Assembly: GCA_017436785.1 (NCBI GenBank)
Contig: JAFSCK010000161.1
Span: 1 to 37,727, forward strand
DNA: 37,727 nucleotides
Source: Oscillospiraceae bacterium
GTDB taxonomy: Bacteria > Bacillota > Clostridia > Oscillospirales > Oscillospiraceae
Direction of reading: 5' to 3'
Below are positions 1 through 6,933 of the stretch, piece by piece (position 1 is the first letter of the stretch; each line of letters opens with the position of its first letter). The translations under genes were made by a program, and so were the position numbers. The notes below the pieces were generated by a model. The model did no database searches, was not told where the DNA came from, and saw nothing but the letters and a program-made list of their open reading frames with translations.

Positions 1-393
1 GTGGCTATGGGTGCTAACACCGCTCAGACCATCAAGGCTATTCAGGAGGCTGAAGCATATCCCGGTCCCTCCCTTATCATCGGTTACTCTCCCTGCGAGA
101 TGCACTCCATCAAGGGCGGCATGATGAACTGCCAGGCTGAGATGAAGAAGGCTGTCGAGTGCGGCTACTGGAACCTGTTCCGCTTCGATCCCAGCAAGGA
201 GACCAACAAGTTCCAGCTGGATTCCAAGGCACCTAAGGGCGGCTATCAGGAGTTCCTGATGAACGAGGCTCGTTATGCTCGTCTGACCCGTGAGTTCCCC
301 GAGCGTGCAACCGATCTGTTCGCTAAGAACGAGGCTGCTGCTAAGGAGCGTTGGGAGCACCTGAACAAGCTGGTCGAGCTGTACAAGGACTAA
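1..393 (+). CDS. Pyruvate:ferredoxin (flavodoxin) oxidoreductase, C-terminal fragment
   Basis: The window opens inside this gene; 130 codons to the TAA are visible, so the true start lies upstream. The segment matches the end of single-chain PFOR/NifJ: a GANTAQT stretch, then GPSLIIGYSPCEMHSI (the thiamine-pyrophosphate domain, with the Cys of the SPCxxH motif), GYWNLFRFDP, and a helical tail ending near LVELYKD. PFOR is a cytoplasmic iron-sulfur enzyme that oxidises pyruvate to acetyl-CoA and CO2 with reduction of ferredoxin, central to anaerobic fermentation. Codons are strongly biased (AAG for Lys, GCT/CGT frequent), as expected for a highly expressed gene. A strong terminator follows. Another 2-oxoacid oxidoreductase is possible, but pyruvate is most likely. 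Confidence 0.9.
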   Translation: MAMGANTAQTIKAIQEAEAYPGPSLIIGYSPCEMHSIKGGMMNCQAEMKKAVECGYWNLFRFDPSKETNKFQLDSKAPKGGYQEFLMNEARYARLTREFPERATDLFAKNEAAAKERWEHLNKLVELYKD

Positions 394-434
394 TCTCTAA
401 GTACATCCGCCACTTGGCTCTAAGCTAAATTTTG

Positions 435-463
435 GCCCGTCCCCTTCGGGGGACGGGCTTTTT
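435..463 (+). terminator. Rho-independent terminator of the PFOR gene
   Basis: A 10-bp perfect stem (GCCCGTCCCC at 435-444 with GGGGACGGGC at 449-458), TTCG tetraloop, then TTTTT. It lies 41 bp after the PFOR stop and directly before the ribosome binding site of the next gene. Confidence 0.92.
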
Positions 464-476
464 CAAAGAGGTCCTT

Positions 477-992
477 ATGCTGATTCGTACCCAAAGACTG
501 TGTATCCGGGAGTACTCCCCGGCTGACCTATCTGATCTTCACGAGATTTTCTCAGATTTAGAGGTCATGCGTCACTGCGAACCGGTTTATGACGAGGAGA
601 AGACCCGGCAGACCCTAGCCTATTTTCTGGATAGTAAGATCGCTTATGCTGTCACGCTTGCTCAATCCGAAAAGGTCATAGGCCATCTGCTGTTTCACCA
701 GCTTCCCATGGAGGAAGCCGGCATCTATGAAATCGGTTGGTTTTTCAACCGCGCCTACTGGCATCAGGGCTATGCCTATGAAGCCTGCAGCGCCATGATC
801 GACTATGGATTTCGGGAGCTTCAGCTGCATAAGCTTTGTGCAGAAACCATTGACCCCGTCCGATCTGTGGCCCTGATGAAAAAATTGGGCATGTCCCACG
901 AGGGGACCTTCCGTTCTCATACCCGGGCTCCTGATGGGCGGTGGGCAGATGTCTATTGGTACGCCATTTGTAACCCTATGGAGGAATCCTGA
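477..992 (+). CDS. GNAT family N-acetyltransferase (RimJ/RimL-like)
   Basis: 171 aa. The start is the ATG at 477, preceded by AAAGAGG at 465-471. An in-frame TTG at 432 lies inside the upstream terminator and is rejected. The chain begins MLIRTQRLCIREYSPADL, the usual strand 1/helix 1 opening of the Acetyltransf_3 (RimJ/RimL) group. GWFFNRAYWHQGYAYEA corresponds to the acetyl-CoA pyrophosphate-binding region, and LHKLCAETIDPVRSVALMKKLGM is the typical C-terminal half. Family members transfer acetyl groups to protein N-termini, amino groups or small molecules; the substrate here cannot be read. The next gene starts 2 bp after the stop, so the two are co-transcribed. Confidence 0.9.
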   Translation: MLIRTQRLCIREYSPADLSDLHEIFSDLEVMRHCEPVYDEEKTRQTLAYFLDSKIAYAVTLAQSEKVIGHLLFHQLPMEEAGIYEIGWFFNRAYWHQGYAYEACSAMIDYGFRELQLHKLCAETIDPVRSVALMKKLGMSHEGTFRSHTRAPDGRWADVYWYAICNPMEES

Positions 993-994
993 TT

Positions 995-1615
995 ATGAAA
1001 GTTTTGATTCTCAACGGCAGCCCCAAGCGGGACGGCAACACTGCCTTTGCCCTTGCTCAGATGGCGGAGGTGTTTGCCGAAAACGGCGTGGAAACGGAAA
1101 CCCTGCAGGTGGGCTCCCAGCTGATCCGGGGCTGCATCGGCTGCGGCAGCTGTTACAAGACAAGAAAGTGTGTTTTTGACGATCTTGTGAATCAAGTCGC
1201 AGCCAAGCTGGATAGCTATGACGGCATCGTGGTGGGAAGTCCCGTCTATTATGCCTCTCCCAACGGCACGCTGATCTCCTTCCTTGACCGGCTGTTCTAC
1301 TCCACCGGACATATCGACAAGTCCATGAAGGTGGGTGCCAGCGTAGTCTGCGCCCGGCGGGGCGGCTGCACAGCAGCCATGGATGTGCTGAATAAATATT
1401 TCACCATTTCCTCCATGCCGGTAGCCTCCTCCACCTACTGGAACCAGATCCACGGCGGCAAGCCGGGAGATGCCGAAGCCGATGCCGAGGGCATCCGCAC
1501 CATGCGCAATCTGGCCAAGAACATGGTCTTCCTCATGAAGTCAATCGCCATGGGCAAGGAAGAGCTGGGTCTGCCGGAGCCGGAGGCGAAGGTCTTCACC
1601 AATTTCATCCGTTAA
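995..1615 (+). CDS. NADPH-dependent FMN reductase-like iron-sulfur flavoprotein
   Basis: 206 aa, start ATG after GGAGGAATCC. The N-terminus MKVLILNGSPKRDGNT is the phosphate-binding loop of the flavodoxin-like fold. It is followed by Cys47, Cys50, Cys53 and Cys59 (CX2CX2CX5C), the compact cysteine motif of ISF-type iron-sulfur flavoproteins that holds a 4Fe-4S cluster next to FMN. GSPVYYASPNGTLISFLDRLF is the second flavin-contacting segment. Such proteins are cytoplasmic electron carriers or quinone/nitro-type reductases in anaerobes. It is translationally linked to the GNAT gene. A palindromic repeat follows the stop. The donor and acceptor are not evident. Confidence 0.88.
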   Translation: MKVLILNGSPKRDGNTAFALAQMAEVFAENGVETETLQVGSQLIRGCIGCGSCYKTRKCVFDDLVNQVAAKLDSYDGIVVGSPVYYASPNGTLISFLDRLFYSTGHIDKSMKVGASVVCARRGGCTAAMDVLNKYFTISSMPVASSTYWNQIHGGKPGDAEADAEGIRTMRNLAKNMVFLMKSIAMGKEELGLPEPEAKVFTNFIR

Positions 1616-1618
1616 ACC

Positions 1619-1699
1619 GTAGGGGCCGATGCCCACATCGGCCCTAATACCGTTCATTTCCTTTTCGTAAAAAGGGTCGATGTGGGCATCGACCCCTAC
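1619..1699. repeat. Paired-hairpin GTAGGG repeat element
   Basis: An 81-bp element with 26-bp inverted ends (GTAGGGGCCGATG... and ...CATCGACCCCTAC, two differences). Each arm is itself a hairpin: GGCCGATG/CATCGGCC in the left arm and GGTCGATG/CATCGACC in the right. It fills the gap between the flavoprotein and a small gene. It belongs to the GTAGGG...CCCTAC palindrome family seen many times in this window. Confidence 0.85.
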
Positions 1700-1719
1700 G
1701 TTAGAAAGAGGATAACACT

Positions 1720-1875
1720 ATGATCTGCACCATCATCGATATCCGCGGTGACTATGCCTATGTCAAATATCAGGACACCGGCGTAGTCTCCGAGGTTGCC
1801 ATCGCCCTGCTGCCCTTCGGCGCAGATATCGGCGATAAGCTGAAATTTGAGGATTATGAATTTACGCAAGTATAA
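1720..1875 (+). CDS. Small conserved-looking protein (51 aa)
   Basis: ATG at 1720 after AAAGAGG at 1705-1711, 51 codons plus TAA. The product begins MICTIIDIRGDYAYVKYQD and ends in an acidic stretch (LKFEDYEFTQV). Its alternating hydrophobic pattern suggests a small all-beta fold of about four or five strands, similar to short OB/SH3-like proteins. I recall near-identical unnamed small proteins in Clostridial genomes but know no function. There is no signal peptide or membrane segment. It stands alone between two palindromic repeats, the second of which probably terminates its transcript. Good ribosome binding site and normal codon use argue that it is real. Confidence 0.75.
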   Translation: MICTIIDIRGDYAYVKYQDTGVVSEVAIALLPFGADIGDKLKFEDYEFTQV

Positions 1876-1880
1876 TTCAT

Positions 1881-1920
1881 AAAACAGTAGGGCGGGAGCA
1901 TGCTCCCGCCCTACTGTTTT
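1881..1920. repeat. Perfect 40-bp palindrome of the GTAGGG family, probable two-way terminator
   Basis: Bases 1881-1900 are the exact reverse complement of 1901-1920 (AAAACAGTAGGGCGGGAGCA and its mirror). A-runs and T-runs flank a GC-rich core, so transcripts of either strand end in a stem plus U-run. It separates the convergent genes ending at 1875 (+) and 1928 (-). Confidence 0.9.
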
Positions 1921-1927
1921 TCGTTTT

Positions 1928-2395
1928 TCAACAATAATATTCCTTAGGATCACGAAGAAATCGGGTGATCTCTCCGGCTCCGGCGACGCCGTTTTCGGTG
2001 AAGCTGGCTTGAATCGCTGTCGTGATCCCCACTGCCAGCGCAATGGCAAGGCAGGCAGGCCAAAACTGCTCCATCATCTCGCCAATGTTGAAATACAGGG
2101 CAGCCACACCCAAAACTGTTATAAACAGCATCCAGCTAGGAGCCAGCAGGCCCTTTCCCCGGAGGAAACGAACCTCGGTAACACCGTCCTTTTCCTGGAC
2201 GAAGCCCCATGCCCGGTTGATCTCCCCGGTGATTTTGCGGTTCCATTCCCACTCGGCATGGTGGGCTAGAGAAAAGAAGGGCCCAATGACGATGCCGTTC
2301 ATCCGTTCGTCCCAAAAATAAAAAGGGCTATCCAGCTTTTGCTTCAAATACGCGCAGTAGGCCTTGGCAGGCAGCTGCGAGGTGATGAGCTCCAT
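1928..2395 (-). CDS. Hypothetical membrane protein
   Basis: 155 aa, family not recognised. The first 80 residues are soluble and polar with many aromatics (SPFYFWDERMNG, HHAEWEWNRK). Two hydrophobic helices follow at about 87-104 and 110-126 (SWMLFITVLGVAALYF and FWPACLAIALAVGITTA), then a short polar tail. It begins 19 bp after the AI-2E family exporter gene on the same strand, so it is probably the second gene of that operon; AAAGGG lies about 9 bp before the ATG. An accessory role to the transporter is inference only. Confidence 0.75.
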   Translation of the reverse strand: MELITSQLPAKAYCAYLKQKLDSPFYFWDERMNGIVIGPFFSLAHHAEWEWNRKITGEINRAWGFVQEKDGVTEVRFLRGKGLLAPSWMLFITVLGVAALYFNIGEMMEQFWPACLAIALAVGITTAIQASFTENGVAGAGEITRFLRDPKEYYC

Positions 2396-2414
2396 TCGGA
2401 CACGCCCTTTCTGT

Positions 2415-3683
2415 TTATTTTTTCTTCTGCTGTTCCTGGAGTTTCTGGAACTTTTCCTTCATTTTCTGAAGTTCCAGCTTCTTTTTTTGCTCTTTTCTCC
2501 GGTCAAACTGATTTTTGATCTCTGGAGGCTGCTCCATTAGCTTTTGGGCAGGAATATTTCGCTCCGCAAGACGGCGGTTGGTAAATTCCCGGGCCAGCGT
2601 ATACAGCACGGACACCAGCGGGATCATCACCAGCATACCGCCCACGCCCATGATCTCACCGCCAATAGTGACCGCCACCAGCACCCACATGCCGGGGAGG
2701 CCGATGGAGGTGCCCACCACTCTGGGATAGATCAGGTTATTTTCCAGCTGCTGCAGCACAAGGAACATGGCCACAAAGGACACCGCCTGCAGCGGATCGT
2801 TGACCAAGATGAAGAAAGCACCCACAATGCAGCCCACAAAGGCACCCACCACGGGAATCAGGGCTGTCACTGCAATGATGACGCTGACCAACGGGATGTA
2901 AGGCATTTTCAAAATCGCCATGACCACAGCAAAGAGGCAGCCAAGAATCACTGCTTCCAGACACTGTCCGGAAATGAAGCTGCTGAAGGTGGAATTGGTC
3001 AGCCGCATAATGCGGATGATCTCATCCGCCCGGCGCTCCGACAGCACCGCGTACAGTACCCGGCGGCACTGGCGGGCAAGGATCTCCTTACGGCCCAAGC
3101 AGTAAATGGCAAACACAATGGAAATCACCGTATTGACGATGCCCGTGGTCACGTTACCGATGACATTCACCGCACCGCCCATGACCGTGGATACCTGATT
3201 GGCCAGCCACGAGAGGATGCTGGTGAGGATGTTGGACCAGTCCAGACTTTCCAGCTGGAAGGCCTCCTGAATCCATATCCCCAGCTCCGGATTGTCCGCC
3301 ATGAGAACCATCAGATTCTGCGCCGTCCGGTCGACGAAGACAGGGATCTTCTCCGTCAGGGAAATGATGGTCAGCCGAATCTGGGGAATCAGCAGTTCAA
3401 AGACAAACATGATGATCAGAAACAGGCAGAACAATGTCAGCAGAATCGACAGCATCCGCCGGGTCCCGGTCTTATGGATACCGTCCAGCTGCTTTTCTAT
3501 GGCCCGCATGGGAACATTGAAGACAAAGGCAATGCCTGCACCTGCCACAAAGGGCGCGATCAGCTCCCAGACCCTGCGAAACAAAATGGTAGCCCGGGCC
3601 GTGTCCAGCACCAGCCACGCAAAAAGAATAGCACCGGCAATCAGAGCGAAAATCCTGTGCATGATCTTCTTCTCAATATGCAA
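2415..3683 (-). CDS. AI-2E family transporter (PF01594-type membrane protein)
   Basis: 422 aa with the AI-2E exporter/UPF0118 pattern: an N-terminal hydrophobic pair (about 10-60), a long amphipathic segment, and a C-terminal block of closely spaced helices (about 205-365) with the signature-like LVSVIIAVTALIPVVGAFVG and PRVVGTSIGLPGMWVLVAVTIGG. The charged tail is rich in Lys and Gln (KEQKKKLELQKMKEKFQ), a likely cytoplasmic coiled coil. Some relatives export AI-2, others are sodium/proton antiporters, so the substrate is unknown. The annotated start is a TTG about 10 bp after AAGGGGG; the ATG at 3662 (MHRIFALIAG) is an alternative. TATACT lies upstream with only a weak -35. Confidence 0.88.
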   Translation of the reverse strand: MHIEKKIMHRIFALIAGAILFAWLVLDTARATILFRRVWELIAPFVAGAGIAFVFNVPMRAIEKQLDGIHKTGTRRMLSILLTLFCLFLIIMFVFELLIPQIRLTIISLTEKIPVFVDRTAQNLMVLMADNPELGIWIQEAFQLESLDWSNILTSILSWLANQVSTVMGGAVNVIGNVTTGIVNTVISIVFAIYCLGRKEILARQCRRVLYAVLSERRADEIIRIMRLTNSTFSSFISGQCLEAVILGCLFAVVMAILKMPYIPLVSVIIAVTALIPVVGAFVGCIVGAFFILVNDPLQAVSFVAMFLVLQQLENNLIYPRVVGTSIGLPGMWVLVAVTIGGEIMGVGGMLVMIPLVSVLYTLAREFTNRRLAERNIPAQKLMEQPPEIKNQFDRRKEQKKKLELQKMKEKFQKLQEQQKKK

Positions 3684-3759
3684 TCCGCATACCCCCTTTT
3701 ATACCCCCAGTATAACGGAAAACCCGAGGATAATCCAGTAAACAAGTTGTAAACTTTGT

Positions 3760-4800
3760 TTACTTTACAAGGTTTTTCAGTGCATCGCAGAGAGCATCCA
3801 CATTCTCCTGCGTGGTAGCCCAGCTGGTGCAGAAGCGAATGGCCCGGTGGGTGGGGCTGACCCGCTCCATTTCGGTGAAACAAAAATCCTTGGAAAGCTC
3901 TGCCAATACGTCATCGGAGAAAATGGGGAAAATCTGGTTGGTAATGCCGGGCACCAGATAGGAAACACCCAGTTCCTCACAGGTTTCCCGGATCTTATCC
4001 GCCAAATGCACTGCATGAAGCGCAATGTCAAAATACAGGTTGTCCGTCATCAGGGCATCGAACTGGACACCCAGCAGACGGCCCTTGGCCAGCATACCGC
4101 CGTGCTGCTTGATGAGATAACGGAAATCCTCCTTCAGGACAGAATTGGTAATGACCACCGCCTCGCCAAAGAGCGCACCAACCTTGGTGCCGCCGATATA
4201 GAACACGTCGCACAGCCGGGCAATATCCTGCATGGTCACATCGTAGCCCGCGGCCATCAGGCCGTAGCCCAGACGGGCACCGTCCAGAAACAAATACAAG
4301 CCAAGTTCATGGCAGGTTTCCGACAGGGCGGTCAGCTCCGACAGGCTATAGAGGGTGCCATATTCCGTAGGATTGGAGATGTATACCAGCTTGGGCTGGA
4401 CCATATGCTCGAAGCTGGAGTCCGCCCGGTGGGCCATAACCACGCTGCGCACCTGCTCCGCGGTGATCTTACCATCATCAGAAGGAACCGTCAGGACCTT
4501 ATGTCCGGTTGCCTCCACAGCACCGGTTTCGTGGACATTGATGTGGCCGCCTACAGGACACAGGGCGCCCTGATGGGGCCGCAGGGCAGCATCGATGACG
4601 GTCAGATTAGCCTGTGTGCCGCCCACAAGAAAATGGACCGCCGCATCCTCCCGGCCGCACAAGGTCTTGATCTTGGCAGCCGCAGCGGCGCAGTATTCAT
4701 CCTCGCCATAGCCTAAGGTCTGCTCCATGTTGGTGCGGATCAGGGCCTCCAGCACCTTCTGGTGGCAGCCCTCAGAATAGTCATTATTGAAATAGATCAT
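3760..4800 (-). CDS. Low-specificity threonine aldolase-like PLP enzyme
   Basis: 346 aa, usual length for the beta-eliminating lyase/threonine aldolase family (fold-type I). It starts MIYFNNDYSEG (family: NDYSEGAHP-like). GGTQAN at 60-65 binds the PLP phosphate, His90 matches the residue that stacks on PLP, LFLDGARLGYG at 170-180 carries Asp173 and Arg176, and GGTK at 203-206 supplies the Schiff-base Lys206. The reaction expected is reversible cleavage of L-threonine or L-allo-threonine to glycine and acetaldehyde in the cytoplasm. It is a monocistronic gene with its own promoter at 4833-4861. Related enzymes act on other beta-hydroxy amino acids, so specificity is not fixed. Confidence 0.9.
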   Translation of the reverse strand: MIYFNNDYSEGCHQKVLEALIRTNMEQTLGYGEDEYCAAAAAKIKTLCGREDAAVHFLVGGTQANLTVIDAALRPHQGALCPVGGHINVHETGAVEATGHKVLTVPSDDGKITAEQVRSVVMAHRADSSFEHMVQPKLVYISNPTEYGTLYSLSELTALSETCHELGLYLFLDGARLGYGLMAAGYDVTMQDIARLCDVFYIGGTKVGALFGEAVVITNSVLKEDFRYLIKQHGGMLAKGRLLGVQFDALMTDNLYFDIALHAVHLADKIRETCEELGVSYLVPGITNQIFPIFSDDVLAELSKDFCFTEMERVSPTHRAIRFCTSWATTQENVDALCDALKNLVK

Positions 4801-4832
4801 AATATGTACTCCTAAAATATAGAATTGGATTT

Positions 4833-4861
4833 ATTTTACCCCCATAGACCGCTTCTGTCAA
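4833..4861 (-). promoter_or_regulatory. Sigma-A promoter of the threonine aldolase-like gene
   Basis: Reading the minus strand: TTGACA, 17-bp spacer, TAAAAT, about 30 bp upstream of the ATG, with TTTAGGAG as ribosome binding site. Confidence 0.75.
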
Positions 4862-4903
4862 GACGCTGGATACTTCTCTGTAGGGCAGCCCGCCTTACCG
4901 CAA

Positions 4904-4932
4904 GCATATTCCCAGCGCGAAATGCATAGGCT
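4904..4932 (+). promoter_or_regulatory. Candidate sigma-E promoter of spoIIID
   Basis: GCATATT (4904-4910), 14-bp spacer, CATAGGCT (4925-4932). This fits the mother-cell sigma-E consensus as I recall it from B. subtilis (KMATATT, then CATACA-like), and spoIIID is a sigma-E gene there. The predicted start leaves a leader of roughly 25 nt. No sigma-A hexamers are seen in the same place. Confidence 0.6.
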
Positions 4933-4963
4933 TTTTCAGCAGCACAGCATCGGAGGGGAGCCT

Positions 4964-5215
4964 ATGAACACAAACCTAGAGGAGCGCGCCTGTCAATTGG
5001 CTGTGTACATGATCGAAACCGGTGCCACTGTCCGGACCACCGCCCGGCAATTCGGCATTTCCAAATCCACTGTCCACAAAACCCTGACTCAGCGACTGCC
5101 CAAGTGCAATCCCATATTGTATACACAGGTCCGGGCAATTCTGGATAAAAACAAACAGGAACGCCATATCCGGGGCGGCATGGCTACAAAACGAAAATAC
5201 GAGCAAAAACGTTGA
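4964..5215 (+). CDS. spoIIID: Sporulation transcription regulator SpoIIID
   Basis: 83 aa from the ATG at 4964, which follows GGAGGGG at 4952-4958; a longer in-frame start at 4922 lacks a ribosome site and would lie within the promoter. The protein aligns by eye along its whole length with B. subtilis SpoIIID (93 aa): VRTTARQFGISKSTVHKTLTQRLP is the helix-turn-helix, and RHIRGGMATKRKY is the conserved basic C-terminal segment that also contacts DNA. SpoIIID is expressed in the mother cell under sigma-E, where it activates and represses many genes and prepares sigma-K production. It is the best evidence in the window that the organism sporulates. A 22-bp-stem palindrome follows the stop. Confidence 0.96.
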   Translation: MNTNLEERACQLAVYMIETGATVRTTARQFGISKSTVHKTLTQRLPKCNPILYTQVRAILDKNKQERHIRGGMATKRKYEQKR

Positions 5216-5217
5216 AT

Positions 5218-5265
5218 GCAAAATGCAGAATGCGAAATGACACCATTTTGCATTCTGCATTTTGC
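5218..5265. repeat. Long AT-rich palindrome (ATGCAAAATGCAGAATG type)
   Basis: A 22-bp stem (5218-5239 with 5244-5265, one G-T pair) and a 4-base loop between the convergent spoIIID and a small minus-strand gene. A related half-copy (CATTTTGCATTCTGAATTTTG) lies near 7675-7696 after proS, so this is an interspersed repeat that may stop transcription from both sides. Confidence 0.8.
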
Positions 5266-5274
5266 AGTTTGCAT

Positions 5275-5382
5275 TTACAGATCGTCCGCGTCCTGCACCG
5301 GCTTTTCATTAGGGTCCTTTACAAGACCGGTGTAGCTGCCAAAGGGGTCGGTAATGATGATCTCTTCTTTCTTTTTCTGCAT
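5275..5382 (-). CDS. Small acidic/basic protein (35 aa)
   Basis: ATG complement at 5380-5382, TAA at 5275-5277, 35 codons. A strong GAGGTGG sits 5 bp before the ATG, which decides the call. The product starts MQKKKEEIIITDPFGSYTG, and ends KPVQDADDL: a Lys-rich start, a DPxGSYTG core and an acidic end. I recall short unnamed proteins with the same D-P-x-G-S-Y-T-G and PVQDADDL pattern in gut Clostridia, suggesting a conserved microprotein, but have no function for it. There is no membrane segment. It converges on spoIIID across a palindrome. Confidence 0.65.
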   Translation of the reverse strand: MQKKKEEIIITDPFGSYTGLVKDPNEKPVQDADDL

Positions 5383-5470
5383 ATATTCCACCTCTGCATT
5401 ACGATTCCCGGAAGAAGGCGGTTTTATGTTGCTTTTTTCTTGTAAAAATGGTAAGATAACGTTGTCTGCT

Positions 5471-5608
5471 GTAGGGCGGGGGCATGACCCCGCCGACGCA
5501 CCGCTGAAATCGCGCTAACTTTCGTTTTTTGCGGCGGCAACGCCCCCCCAATCTATATGGCAAAGCAATTATCGATACCTGATCGGCGGGGTCATGACCC
5601 CGCCCTAC
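5471..5608. mobile_element. MITE-like element with 26-bp inverted ends (GTAGGG family)
   Basis: 138 bp. The left end GTAGGGCGGGGGCATGACCC and the right end GGGTCATGACCCCGCCCTAC are 26-bp inverted repeats with one difference, and each arm also folds on itself (GGCGGGG/CCCCGCC). The interior has no open frame of note. It sits just upstream of rlmH and lacks a transposase, so any movement would need an enzyme supplied from elsewhere. Confidence 0.75.
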
Positions 5609-5631
5609 TTTTTATTACTTGGAGAAAAAAC

Positions 5632-6114
5632 ATGTTTGACATCACCCTCATCACCATGGGCAAGCTGAAAGAAAAATTTTATATTTCTGCCGCAGAGGAA
5701 TACAAAAAACGGCTGGGCGGCTACTGTAAGTTCACCCTTTTGGAACTGCCGGAGGTCCGGCTGCCGGAGAACCCTTCCCCTGCGGAAATCTCCGCTGGGC
5801 TGGAAAAGGAAGCGGATGCCATTTTCGCGAAAATCCCCAAGGGTTCATGGTTCTGTGTCTTCACACCGGAGGGAAAAACCTTAAGCAGTGAGGGCTTTGC
5901 CCAAAAACTGTCTGAGGTAAAAAATTCCGGAAAGTCCTCCGCCTGCTTTCTCATCGGTTCTTCCTTCGGCATGGCCCCCCGGGTCAAGCAGAGGGCAGAT
6001 TTTAAGCTCTCCATGGGACCCATGACCTTCCCCCACCATCTGGCCCGCGTCATGGTGCTGGAGCAGCTCTATCGGGCAGAGGCCATTCAGGCCGGTAGCA
6101 AATATCACAAATAA
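5632..6114 (+). CDS. rlmH: 23S rRNA (pseudouridine-1915 N3)-methyltransferase RlmH
   Basis: 160 aa, the family's normal length. The start is the ATG at 5632 after GGAG at 5621; an earlier in-frame ATG at 5557 lies inside the repeat and is rejected. It opens MFDITLITMGKLKEKFY (family: I-x-x-x-G-K-x-K), contains the SAM-binding trefoil-knot segment CFLIGSSFGMAPRVK, and ends with TFPHHLARVMVLEQLYRAEAI and KYHK, the RlmH signature and tail. RlmH is a dimeric SPOUT enzyme that methylates the pseudouridine in helix 69 of 23S rRNA on 70S ribosomes. The usual GGxxG SAM loop reads GSSFG here, a mild change common in Firmicutes. Confidence 0.96.
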   Translation: MFDITLITMGKLKEKFYISAAEEYKKRLGGYCKFTLLELPEVRLPENPSPAEISAGLEKEADAIFAKIPKGSWFCVFTPEGKTLSSEGFAQKLSEVKNSGKSSACFLIGSSFGMAPRVKQRADFKLSMGPMTFPHHLARVMVLEQLYRAEAIQAGSKYHK

Positions 6115-6127
6115 AGAGGTATCTTGT

Positions 6128-6895
6128 ATGCTGCTGACGGAATTTGATGAAAGCCCCCGGGCTGTGATCGAGCCGGGCATGACCATTTCTCCAATTGAAA
6201 ACTTTCCGGAAACGGTGGTATCCGTTTTTTCCCACCAGCTGTTTGATGCCCTGCTGCAATTTCTGGGCGGCAAAAAAATCGCAGAAAGTCATGACGTAGA
6301 CGGTGATTGGCCCGTTTATGAGGTGTTTTACCGCAAGAAACGCTTTGCTTTTTACAAGGCCCGACTGGGTGCGCCTGCCTGTGTGGGCTGCTTTGAAGAA
6401 GTCATCGCCATGGGTGCCAAGCGTCTCATTCTTCTGGGCAACTGCGGCGTGTTGGATAACAAAATTCACGATTGCGGCATCATTCTTCCCACCCATGCCA
6501 TCCGGGATGAGGGCACCAGCTACCACTATGCCCCTGCTGACGATTTTATTGAGGTAAATATCCGCTACCGGGAGGAATGCAAGGCCGTGCTGGATGCCTT
6601 CGGCTATCCTTATGTAGAAGGCATCACTTGGACCACGGATGCCTTCTTCCGGGAAACCCCCAAGAAGATCGCAGCCAGAAAAGCCATGGGTGCCATCTGC
6701 GTGGAGATGGAATGTGCCGCTATGCAGGCGCTGTGTAATTTCCGCAAGGTGGAGTTTTTCCAGTTTCTCTATGCTGGAGATAACCTGGACCATTCCAACT
6801 GGGATCCCCGAAGCCTTTCTGGAACTGCGCGGCTGGATGACAAACAAAAAATCGCCCTGCTGGCCTTTGAACTGGCCGCAGCGATCACGGAATAA
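6128..6895 (+). CDS. Nucleoside phosphorylase family protein
   Basis: 255 aa, ATG at 6128 after AAAGAGG, 13 bp downstream of rlmH. The PNP_UDP_1 fold is recognisable from GAPACVGCFEEVIAMGAKRLILLGNCGVL (phosphate-binding and central strand), TTDAFFRETPKK, and CVEMECAAMQALCNFR, the VEMExxA nucleoside-binding motif with its ribose-contacting Glu. Family members phosphorolyse nucleosides to base and ribose-1-phosphate in salvage. The sequence is closest in feel to uridine phosphorylase-like members; whether it prefers purines or pyrimidines is not readable. It probably shares a transcript with rlmH, ended by the hairpin at 6902. Confidence 0.88.
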   Translation: MLLTEFDESPRAVIEPGMTISPIENFPETVVSVFSHQLFDALLQFLGGKKIAESHDVDGDWPVYEVFYRKKRFAFYKARLGAPACVGCFEEVIAMGAKRLILLGNCGVLDNKIHDCGIILPTHAIRDEGTSYHYAPADDFIEVNIRYREECKAVLDAFGYPYVEGITWTTDAFFRETPKKIAARKAMGAICVEMECAAMQALCNFRKVEFFQFLYAGDNLDHSNWDPRSLSGTARLDDKQKIALLAFELAAAITE

Positions 6896-6901
6896 CGGAA
6901 A

Positions 6902-6933
6902 CGCCCCGGATGAACCATCCGGGGCGAATTTTT
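6902..6933 (+). terminator. Rho-independent terminator after the nucleoside phosphorylase gene
   Basis: An 11-bp perfect stem (CGCCCCGGATG/CATCCGGGGCG), 3-base loop, then AATTTTT. It overlaps the stop codon region of the convergent minus-strand kinase gene. Confidence 0.88.

Noticed and set aside
432-476. Upstream TTG start for the GNAT gene at 477
   Set aside because: Codons 1-10 would be the terminator hairpin of PFOR, and the ATG at 477 has its own ribosome site.
3736-3765. GTAAAC/GTTTAC inverted repeats between the AI-2E exporter and aldolase genes as an operator
   Set aside because: AT-rich and short, with several overlapping alternatives; not separable from chance and without a T-run for a terminator.
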